13,190 bases of DNA, from NCBI GenBank assembly GCA_044433115.1, contig JAWXTY010000037.1:1-13190 (forward strand). The letters run 5' to 3'. The translations under genes and the position numbers were made by a program. Each line of letters begins with the position of its first letter. Position 1 is the first letter of the stretch. The notes under the pieces were generated by a model, which worked only from the letters and a program-made list of their open reading frames with translations, was not told the DNA's origin and did no database searches. Source of the stretch: CAKUIA01 sp044433115 (lineage in GTDB: Bacteria > Verrucomicrobiota > Verrucomicrobiia > Opitutales > Intestinicryptomonadaceae). Positions 1-5,679 of this stretch are shown piece after piece.

Positions 1-27
1 AAAAACTTTGCACCCTCAAGTGCAAAG
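1..27 (-). terminator. Terminator-like hairpin, minus orientation, at the left edge
   Basis: An 8-bp perfect stem (6-13 with 20-27, CTTTGCAC/GTGCAAAG) has a 6-nt loop. Read on the minus strand, the stem is followed by at least five T's, which run into the window edge. Read on the plus strand there is no T tail, so it would act on leftward transcription. No minus-strand gene lies between it and the efflux operon at 4212, so what it would terminate is unclear. Confidence 0.35.
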
Positions 28-56
28 CCTAAAATCTTAAATAGATTGTATATAAT

Positions 57-80
57 TCGAAAGAGATACTTCTCTTTCGA
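57..80. repeat. Perfect 10-bp inverted repeat, 4-nt loop
   Basis: TCGAAAGAGA (57-66) pairs exactly with TCTCTTTCGA (71-80) around the loop TACT. No T tract follows on either strand, so it is not an obvious terminator. A TATAAT hexamer lies just before it at 51-56. Confidence 0.75.
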
Positions 81-90
81 TGTGAAGGGA

Positions 91-189
91 ACACGAAAGT
101 TTTGCAAAGCAAAAGCTTTTGGGTAGGATAAATGCTTTAGCATTTACACGAAGTGCGAGAACAATGCAGGTTTTGCTAAAAGCAAAAGC
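91..189. repeat. Cluster of short palindromes with a partly duplicated unit
   Basis: Two related segments can be aligned. The first, 91-115, starts ACACGAA and ends with TTTTGC, AAA, GCAAAAGC. The second, 146-189, starts ACACGAA, carries about 18 extra bases, and ends with TTTTGCTAAA, AGCAAAAGC. Between them TAAATGCT (129-136) pairs exactly with AGCATTTA (139-146). The second unit holds the perfect stem 171-177/181-187. The arrangement of similar hairpins suggests a member of an intergenic repeat family. Membership cannot be shown from one copy. Confidence 0.5.
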
Positions 190-216
190 AAATGAGCGAG
201 TCCATTTTTATTATCT

Positions 217-235
217 TTAATTTTTTTAAAATTAA
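217..235. repeat. A/T-only inverted repeat
   Basis: TTAATTTT (217-224) pairs with AAAATTAA (228-235) around TTT. The whole neighbourhood is A/T, so this may simply reflect base composition. Confidence 0.4.
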
Positions 236-326
236 TTTAATTCAACAAAAGGGCAGCTGGGCAAGCAACCAAGACCCTAAAGGTAAACACACTAATTAAC
301 AAACGCCAGCGACCCAAACTAAAAGT

Positions 327-377
327 CAAGGCTAGCCTTGTTTCAGGTTTCTTAAGGACAGAAACTAAGTCCTTAAG
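327..377. repeat. 14-bp palindrome plus 9-bp stem-loop
   Basis: CAAGGCTAGCCTTG at 327-340 is a perfect palindrome. It is followed by a 9-bp perfect stem, CTTAAGGAC (351-359) with GTCCTTAAG (369-377), across a 9-nt loop. A smaller GGGC/GCCC hairpin with an AAA loop follows at 389-399. The series lies upstream of the promoter candidate at 446-451 and could be a protein-binding or RNA-structural region. No function can be assigned from sequence. Confidence 0.6.
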
Positions 378-445
378 TGGGGTCTAAGGGGCAAAGCCCA
401 TTGCTTAAATCTTTAACAATCAATAACTTACCCCCCTAAAAAGGG

Positions 446-451
446 TATAAT
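446..451 (+). promoter_or_regulatory. Candidate -10 box for the 560-4145 operon
   Basis: TATAAT matches the sigma70 -10 consensus exactly and would start transcription near 458, giving a leader of about 100 nt before the ATG at 560. No convincing -35 lies 16-18 bp upstream. It sits within a T/A-rich stretch after a C6 run, and a small TACCC/GGGTA inverted repeat overlaps its upstream edge. Confidence 0.45.
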
Positions 452-475
452 TTTTTATAAAAAAAGGCTTTACAA

Positions 476-505
476 GTGGGGTAAAACTTACTTTAATGTG
501 GGGTA
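476..505. repeat. Paired GTGGGGTA direct repeats
   Basis: GTGGGGTA occurs at 476-483 and again at 498-505. The offset is 22 bp, about two helical turns. The first seven bases recur at 377-383. All copies lie in the leader of the Sel1-repeat gene, the pair being between the -10 candidate and the start codon. They may be regulator half-sites or chance G-rich words. Confidence 0.35.
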
Positions 506-559
506 GAAAAGAAGGCGTTTTGCTTTGGGTTGATATTAATTGTTTAGATTAAGAAAGTT

Positions 560-1990
560 ATGAAAAATTTTATAAAATGTTTTTTGATTGTGGTCTTGAG
601 CTTGAGGGCAAGTGGCTTGATGGCGATGGAAGTTATGAGTCTTGAAGAGAGGGCGAATAATGGCGATGCTGAGGCTATGTATAAATTAGCTGAGCAAAAT
701 TTACAAATCATAAGCACAAATTCTGCATCTTCTCGAAACGTAGAGAGCGGAAATAGTGGATTTTATTGGTATAAAAAGGCGTATGAAAATGGTAGCATTG
801 AGGCAATTGAGAAACTTGGCACTTGCTATAATAATGGCTTAGGCACAAAGAGAGATAAGGATAAGGCTATTGCATTGTATGAAGAGGGCTGGCAAAAGGG
901 TAGCCCAAGTGCCTTGCTTGCATTGTGTAATGCAAAAACTCCAATACGATATTCTCATTCAGATGACACCCTAGAAGAGCCTAATGAACCTGCATTTTTA
1001 GCCCTAGTAAAACTAGCTAAAGAAAGAGATGACTTAGAGCCAATTTTCTATGAATACATAGCAAAGCAATACATAACATCAAAGAATAAAGAGGTGATTT
1101 ACTTCCTCGAAAAAGGGATAAATACTCCTAATCAAAGCAACATTAATTCATCGCATAGTCGTGGCTTTTGCCATCTAGTTCTTGCTTCATTCTATGCAAA
1201 TGGAACTTATGTAGAAAAAGATGAAAACAAGGCAAAGGACTTGCTAAAAGATATAGCTAAGCAATATATAATATATGGAGATGCTTACACATTTTTAGCA
1301 CACAAATTGGCTATGATTGAACTTGAAAAAAGCACTGACTTTTTGTCTGTAGCAAGGATATACGACCCAAGCTACAGGACATTCCCTTACGAGCAATATA
1401 TCTTTGAGTCAAACTACGACAAGGCTACAGAGTATTACAAAAAATCGGCAGAATTAAATAACCTAGACGCTAAAAGCTCCTTAATTAATATCTACAAAAG
1501 TACAAATCCAAAAAAGGCTTTGGAAATGGCTATAAGCACGTTAAATAACTCAAAAGAAAGAAATATAAATTCTGCTATGCAATATGGGCAACTTGCCTTT
1601 TATGTTGCTACTTCTTATATGGAGGGAATTTTGATAGAAAAGGACACAAAGAAAGCTGTAGAATACTACGAAAAAAGCGTAGAATATATGGATAGGCAGT
1701 CTGCACTTGAGTTGGCTAAAATCTATTTCTACGGCAAAGTTCTCGAGCAAGATTACGATAAGGCTTTGAAATATCTTTTAGTAGCAGAAAAGAACTTTTT
1801 TGATACTGAACTTTTTGAAATGCTTGGGACTATATACGAAAATGGAACTAAAAATACCCCAAAAGACCTAAAAAAGGCTTTGGAATATTATAGAAAACAG
1901 TTGAGCTGCATAGCCCCAATTAATCTAATAGAAAAAGTCAAGGTAGGTCATCACATAAGAAAACTTGAAGGGCTCTTAGAGAAAGAATAG
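560..1990 (+). CDS. Secreted Sel1/TPR-like repeat protein
   Basis: Predicted exported protein of 476 aa. Residues 1-22 form a signal peptide (Lys-containing start, hydrophobic FLIVVLSL, cleavage likely after LMA). The rest is built of Sel1-type helical repeats: segments matching A-x-x-x-L-G-x-x-Y-x-x-G followed by D-x-x-K-A-x-x-x-Y are seen near residues 35-47, 67-110, 203-232, 286-330, 340-376, 380-410 and 416-448. Examples are LGTCYNNGLGTKRDKDKAIA and LGTIYENGTKNTPKDLKKAL. Such repeats form a superhelical scaffold for protein-protein contact. No catalytic domain is visible and the partner is unknown. The start is preceded by only a weak A/G-rich ribosome site (AAGAAAG). It is the first gene of a plus-strand unit, with the next ATG 2 nt after its stop. 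Family assignment is firm; the specific role is not known. Confidence 0.85.
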   Translation: MKNFIKCFLIVVLSLRASGLMAMEVMSLEERANNGDAEAMYKLAEQNLQIISTNSASSRNVESGNSGFYWYKKAYENGSIEAIEKLGTCYNNGLGTKRDKDKAIALYEEGWQKGSPSALLALCNAKTPIRYSHSDDTLEEPNEPAFLALVKLAKERDDLEPIFYEYIAKQYITSKNKEVIYFLEKGINTPNQSNINSSHSRGFCHLVLASFYANGTYVEKDENKAKDLLKDIAKQYIIYGDAYTFLAHKLAMIELEKSTDFLSVARIYDPSYRTFPYEQYIFESNYDKATEYYKKSAELNNLDAKSSLINIYKSTNPKKALEMAISTLNNSKERNINSAMQYGQLAFYVATSYMEGILIEKDTKKAVEYYEKSVEYMDRQSALELAKIYFYGKVLEQDYDKALKYLLVAEKNFFDTELFEMLGTIYENGTKNTPKDLKKALEYYRKQLSCIAPINLIEKVKVGHHIRKLEGLLEKE

Positions 1991-1992
1991 CT

Positions 1993-2598
1993 ATGAACTT
2001 AAAGGATAAATTTCCCATATTGTTGTTTTTAATCTATTGTGTAGAGTTTGTGTTGCTGGGCATAAACCCTATAGATAGAACGACTTGGATTGCAGAAAAT
2101 GTTACAGCTTTAGTACCTGTTTTTGCCCTTGTGATTATGTATATTTACAAAGTGCGATTTTCGAACACTGCATATTTATTGATGGCGATTTTTATATATT
2201 GCCACACGATTGGAGGGCATTATACCTTTGAAAAAGTTCCCTTTGATTTTGTAACTGAGCTATTCAATTTTCAAAGAAATAACTTCGACAGAATGTGCCA
2301 CTTTATGGTAGGCTTTTTTGCATATCCCCTACTAGAAGCCATCGAAAGAGGGGAATATGTAAAGGGGCGTGGACTGGCAATTACAGTTGTAGTTATGGGG
2401 ATTTTTGGCTTTGCAGGTATATTTGAAATAGTAGAATGGCTCTATGCTGAATTTTCAAACCCAGAAGCTGGCATTGCCTTTTTAGGCTCTCAAGGCGACA
2501 TTTGGGACGCCCAAAAAGACATACTCGCAGATGGACTTGGTGCGATTACAACTTCAATCCTTTATTGTATAACAAACAAAACAAAGGAAGCGTTATGA
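1993..2598 (+). CDS. YjdF/DUF2238 family inner-membrane protein
   Basis: Integral membrane protein of 201 aa with about six hydrophobic segments (near 8-23, 38-52, 58-73, 101-115, 127-149, 181-193). It shows the conserved signature of the DUF2238 (YjdF) family: HTIGGHYTF with a following VPF (71-84), RNNFDRMCHF (95-104), FEIVEW (144-149) and QGDIWDAQKD (167-176) ahead of the last helix. The repeated His, Asp and Glu residues at membrane faces suggest a polar or metal-binding site, but the family's biochemical function is not established to my knowledge. The length is typical of the family. The gene follows the Sel1-repeat gene by 2 nt and its TGA overlaps the next ATG (ATGA, 2595-2598), so the genes are very probably cotranscribed and translationally coupled. 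Confidence 0.85.
   Translation: MNLKDKFPILLFLIYCVEFVLLGINPIDRTTWIAENVTALVPVFALVIMYIYKVRFSNTAYLLMAIFIYCHTIGGHYTFEKVPFDFVTELFNFQRNNFDRMCHFMVGFFAYPLLEAIERGEYVKGRGLAITVVVMGIFGFAGIFEIVEWLYAEFSNPEAGIAFLGSQGDIWDAQKDILADGLGAITTSILYCITNKTKEAL
2583..2590 (+). promoter_or_regulatory. Ribosome binding site deciding the 2595 start
   Basis: AAAGGAAG lies 4 nt before the ATG at 2595, inside the end of the DUF2238 gene. The same frame is open upstream to an ATG at 2502, but that extension is only the shadow of the DUF2238 coding sequence, is Arg/Trp/Asn-rich, and would place a soluble stretch before the obvious membrane start MKKIIEK. The 2595 start is therefore preferred. Confidence 0.7.
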
Positions 2599-3662
2599 AA
2601 AAAATTATCGAAAAAACATTATATATAATATTGTACGCATTGTTGGCTTTTTTCTTTTTTATCGTAGTTTATAGCATTAGTAGCATATACCCTATAGAGC
2701 TGTTGGTAGTTTTAACATCTTTCATTCTTGGAGTGTTTTTTAGGAAAATATTTTTACAAAAAATCGCTCAAACAAAAGAAAATTCTCTAAAGAAAATATG
2801 CTATATATTATTGATTGCCTTTGCCCTAATTTTCTTTTTGCTACTTTGCCCTAACCCTCTAGTACGCACGCCCACTGCACCTCCTAGACCTGAATTTAAG
2901 ACAGTCAACTTCTTAAGAGCGAAAATTTCAAAGCTACAAGCTGAACTAAAATCTCAAGATTACTTCCTTTTAAAACGAGATAAAGTAAATTTCGAAGAAG
3001 AGTATAGTTTTAAGCAAAATAAAGGCTCTTTCGAAACAAAGATTAGGGAAACTTATGGCATAGATGAAGATTTCCCAATCTTTCTCTTTGGCGAATTAAT
3101 GAAGCTTCAAAGAAGCAAATTCTACTTTTTAGACTACGAAAAAAGGTTTAGAATTTTAAAGCATCTGCCCCCAGTCGAGAGAGATTTCATACATAATTCC
3201 ATAGACGCACTTGTCATAAATTTAGACGACAAGGGAAACATTGCCTTTATCAAACTAGATGGCAATAATATGATAGAGATAGAAAAAACTTTCATAAAAG
3301 GCGAGCCTCTTTATAAGTACATAGGCTTAGACGAAAATGGAAAAATTATAGACGAAGCCCTCGAAAAACAGTTCTTAGAAAGGCTAAACTTGTATCTCAT
3401 AGACGAAGAAACTGCGATAACTTTGGCAAAAAAGTTCTTCTCAAGAGACATTCATTATAAAGCTATAGACCTAATAGATTGGCAAATAGAAGAAAGTTCT
3501 GAGTCCTTTAGCCTCAAAGGCGATTTACCTCAAAACTACATAGTTAAAGGTCGCACTCCAAAAGTTACAATCAAGGGAGGCGATGTATACATAAAACTAC
3601 AAAAGTCTAATGGCAAAATTTTAAGCTTCAAAAAGAATTATATGACAAATGAAGAATTTTAG
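2595..3662 (+). CDS. Membrane-anchored hypothetical protein, 355 aa
   Basis: I do not recognise a family. The N-terminal quarter is membrane: hydrophobic segments near residues 9-30, 33-51 and 68-86, with basic residues between the second and third (RKIFLQKIAQTK). A proline-rich linker (86-99, with PTAPPRPE) leads to a soluble region of about 255 residues that is charged, with many Lys/Asp/Glu, aromatic residues and beta-strand-like patches such as DALVINLDDKGNIAFIKLDG. Three helices and the positive-inside pattern suggest the large tail lies outside the cytoplasm, which is inference. It overlaps the upstream gene by 4 nt and its last 14 nt overlap the start of the downstream lipoprotein frame, so it belongs to the same operon. 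The C-terminal region may be a sensor or assembly domain, but nothing in the sequence shows this. Confidence 0.75.
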   Translation: MKKIIEKTLYIILYALLAFFFFIVVYSISSIYPIELLVVLTSFILGVFFRKIFLQKIAQTKENSLKKICYILLIAFALIFFLLLCPNPLVRTPTAPPRPEFKTVNFLRAKISKLQAELKSQDYFLLKRDKVNFEEEYSFKQNKGSFETKIRETYGIDEDFPIFLFGELMKLQRSKFYFLDYEKRFRILKHLPPVERDFIHNSIDALVINLDDKGNIAFIKLDGNNMIEIEKTFIKGEPLYKYIGLDENGKIIDEALEKQFLERLNLYLIDEETAITLAKKFFSRDIHYKAIDLIDWQIEESSESFSLKGDLPQNYIVKGRTPKVTIKGGDVYIKLQKSNGKILSFKKNYMTNEEF

Positions 3663-4145
3663 AATATCTATATTACTTATGCTGAGTTTGCTCTCAGACT
3701 GTGCGAGCTATAACGATGTAAAAGTTATAGCTACGAAACAAAAGAGCCACTTGCTTCTTGCTATGTATTAGAGACAAAGTGGGCAACAATGTTTAGCCCT
3801 CAAAAGGACTATCTATTTATGACAAAGGAAGAAGGCTACGTAGATATAGCCCTAAAAGATTACGACAGAATTTTCTTTGTAAAAGATGGTTATAACTACA
3901 AGCTAAACACTCTACTTGAAAGCGATAAGCTTCAAAAAGAATATAAGCAAAACTTAAGCCTTTACATAAAAGATAAGAAAAGCATTACTCGCCTTTATGA
4001 TGATTGCCTCAAAATTTCCGAGCAACTCTTGGCAGAATGCCCACATAACAAAATGCTACAAAACTTCTTGGAATATCTAAACAAAATAGATGTCATTATC
4101 GCAAAATTGCCAGATAATGAGATTGTAGATATTAAAGAATTATAA
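3649..4145 (+). pseudogene. Small putative lipoprotein gene, frameshifted near 3720-3723
   Basis: An ATG at 3649 opens a frame beginning MKNFRISILLMLSLLSDCAS, a lipoprotein-like signal peptide, which stops at the TAG 3769-3771 after 40 codons. A different frame is open from 3714 to the TAA at 4143-4145 and reads smoothly through YSYETKEPLASCYVLETKWA into an internal Met (3789) and on to ISEQLLAECPHNKMLQNFL. Joining the two at the AAAA run (3720-3723), as if one A were missing, gives one protein of about 165 aa with a signal peptide and a charged, mainly helical body. The body resembles no family I know. Without the join, the downstream ORF (118 aa from 3789) has no signal peptide and no good ribosome site (GGGCAACA precedes it). 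The reading frame may be a true pseudogene, a phase-variable gene or a sequencing error. It is the last gene of the operon, overlapping the upstream stop. Confidence 0.6.
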
Positions 4146-4163
4146 GTTCTATTTTCGCATAAA

Positions 4164-4192
4164 AAAACTCGCCAGAATTTCTAGCGAGTTTT
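4164..4192. terminator. Bidirectional rho-independent terminator
   Basis: AAAACTCGC (4164-4172) pairs with GCGAGTTTT (4184-4192) across an 11-nt loop. On the plus strand the stem runs into TTTTGTGTTTTT. On the minus strand it runs into a seven-T tract (complement of 4161-4167). It lies between two converging units, 19 nt after the stop of the 3649-4145 frame and 20 nt beyond the stop of the efflux channel gene, so it can end both. Confidence 0.85.
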
Positions 4193-4211
4193 GTGTTTTT
4201 AGTGATTAAAT

Positions 4212-5663
4212 TTATTCAGCTTTATTCTCTTCAACTTTATTCTCTTTAGCTTTATTTTCGAGTGAGCCACCTGAGGCTATCATAAGCTTGATTAATTCTC
4301 TGTATTGATCGCCCTTGATAGAAATTACGCTTCGTTGGTCTACCAACAACAAACGCAAAGAGTCGCTAAGTTCAAAGTAGTCTACAAAGCCTAAGTCGTA
4401 TTGCTTTTGAGTTAAATTTGCAACACTCTGAGAGGCTTTCATAGCTTCATTTCTGCTATTATACTCCATATCTAAGTATTTTATAGATACTAATGCGTCC
4501 TCAACTTGGTTTATAGCTTTTAGCACCACAGACCTATAGTTTTCTAGCATTTCCTTATGTGCGTATAGAGATTGCTTCCTTTGATAGTAGAGCCTGCCTG
4601 CTTGGAATATAGGGAAATACACGCTTGGGCTAACTCCCCACGCAAGGCTACTTGCCTTAAAGAGATCTTCTATTCTATTCGAATTAAGCTCTGCACTTGC
4701 AGTAATTGCCACAGTTGGGAAAAATGCTGCAGTTGCTGCCCCTATCAATTCATTAGCTGAGAATACGCCACGCTCTGCTTGCATAACATCTGGGCGACGT
4801 TGCAATATCTCAGAAGGCACAGTCTTTGGAGCTAGAGGAATACTGGCTTCGAGCATAGACTCATTAATTTCTATATTGCCACGAGTTGTACCCAATAGCA
4901 ATGCGATATAGTCTTTAGATAGTTCCTTAGCCTTTGAAATTGCAGCGAGTTGAGCTTTTGCTTCAAAGAGTTGTTGCCTTGCTCTTTCTACATCTACAAG
5001 AGTAGCTCCGCCTGCCTTTTCTCTATCTTCAACTAGTTTAAGTTGCTCTACACGCAAGTCTATAGTTTCCTTAAGCAATTCTTCTTCAGAAACATATTGC
5101 TTTAGAGTAAAGTATGCGGTCGCTACTTCTGACTCTAAGATTAGCATAGTGTTTTGGTAGGCTGCATAGGTCGCTTGAGCAGTTGCAACTTCAGAAGCTA
5201 ACAAGTTACGAACCCTGCCAAAGAAGTCTAAGTCCCAAGTGAGGGCTGTCCCTATTAGCCAAGAGTTGTATAAACCTGTGTTCGTTTGAGGTACGTTTGA
5301 AGAAGAGTCGCTCCTTGCAAAGCTTGCAGAACCTGCCAAATGTGGGTATAGCTCAGCTTCAGTCATAGCAGCTGCTGTTCTAGCTTGCTCTACCCTATAG
5401 AAAGCCGACTTTAAATCTGGATTATGCTCTTTTAAATCCTTCATATAAGAGTCTAAAGTAGCGTCTCCAAAGATAGCCCACCAATCGCCCTTATCCAAAA
5501 CTTTGTCAGGCGAAACTTCAGCCCAAATACCTTTAGCGTGATAGAAGTTATCAGCTACTGCCTTTTCCAAAGACTCCTGTTTTGCAGGGTCTTCGTAGTC
5601 TGGGGCTAAGTTACAAGAACTTAGCAATGCCAATAATGTTAATGATGTTAATAATTTTTTCAT
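4212..5663 (-). CDS. Outer-membrane channel lipoprotein of the RND pump (NodT/OprM type)
   Basis: Outer-membrane efflux protein of 483 aa that forms the exit duct of the tripartite pump. MKKLLTSLTLLALLSSC is a lipoprotein signal with the acylated Cys at 17. The mature start, NLAPDYEDP, is typical of the NodT family. Two outer-membrane-efflux repeats follow (about 60-250 and 285-460), with family marks GDWWAIFGD (59-67), WDLDFFGRVRN (143-153), ILQRRPDVMQAE (286-297), FFPTV (314-318) and YFPIFQAGRL (349-358). Each repeat supplies helices and two barrel strands. It is the last gene of the operon, 16 nt after the pump gene, with GAGGAA as ribosome site. The length is normal. Odd: the C-terminus ends in three ENKxx pentapeptides encoded by a 15-bp tandem repeat. 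OprN/CmeC-like in role; exact orthology is not claimed. Confidence 0.93.
   Translation of the reverse strand: MKKLLTSLTLLALLSSCNLAPDYEDPAKQESLEKAVADNFYHAKGIWAEVSPDKVLDKGDWWAIFGDATLDSYMKDLKEHNPDLKSAFYRVEQARTAAAMTEAELYPHLAGSASFARSDSSSNVPQTNTGLYNSWLIGTALTWDLDFFGRVRNLLASEVATAQATYAAYQNTMLILESEVATAYFTLKQYVSEEELLKETIDLRVEQLKLVEDREKAGGATLVDVERARQQLFEAKAQLAAISKAKELSKDYIALLLGTTRGNIEINESMLEASIPLAPKTVPSEILQRRPDVMQAERGVFSANELIGAATAAFFPTVAITASAELNSNRIEDLFKASSLAWGVSPSVYFPIFQAGRLYYQRKQSLYAHKEMLENYRSVVLKAINQVEDALVSIKYLDMEYNSRNEAMKASQSVANLTQKQYDLGFVDYFELSDSLRLLLVDQRSVISIKGDQYRELIKLMIASGGSLENKAKENKVEENKAE
4220..4264. repeat. 15-bp tandem repeat, three copies
   Basis: CTTTATTCTCTT occurs at 4220-4231 and 4235-4246, and a variant CTTTATTTTCGA starts at 4250, so the period is 15 bp. 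On the minus strand it encodes ENKAK, ENKVE, ENKAE, the last 15 residues of the channel lipoprotein. A repeat in whole codons can gain or lose copies without breaking the frame. Confidence 0.6.
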
Positions 5664-5679
5664 CTATAAAATTCCTCGC

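Larger units (their letters stand above)
1..559. other. Gene-free, palindrome-rich leader region
   Basis: I see no supportable protein gene here. The stretch holds at least seven perfect inverted repeats: 6-13/20-27, 57-66/71-80, 129-136/139-146, 171-177/181-187, 217-224/228-235, the palindrome 327-340, and 351-359/369-377. It also holds short G-rich direct repeats and one good -10 box. A minus-strand frame stays open from about 190 down to a stop at 37-39, but it has no ATG in frame and its translation tracks the palindromes, so I do not call it. The density of hairpins suggests a dispersed intergenic repeat or structured RNA rather than an eroded gene, which is inference. Confidence 0.6.

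Noticed and set aside
37..195. Minus-strand open frame of about 50 codons through the palindrome cluster
   Set aside because: It has no ATG, its translation merely follows the inverted repeats, and no ribosome site or known family is visible.
57..377. CRISPR array
   Set aside because: The hairpins differ from one another, are not evenly spaced, and there are no identical direct repeats with unique spacers or cas genes.
2502..2594. Longer N-terminus for the 355-aa membrane protein
   Set aside because: The extension overlaps the conserved end of the DUF2238 gene in another frame, while the ATG at 2595 has a ribosome site and begins a normal membrane protein.
3718..3724. Programmed -1 frameshifting to join the two lipoprotein frames
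   Set aside because: GTAAAAG is not a standard slippery heptamer, and I see no strong pseudoknot or stem just downstream. Mutation or sequence error is simpler.
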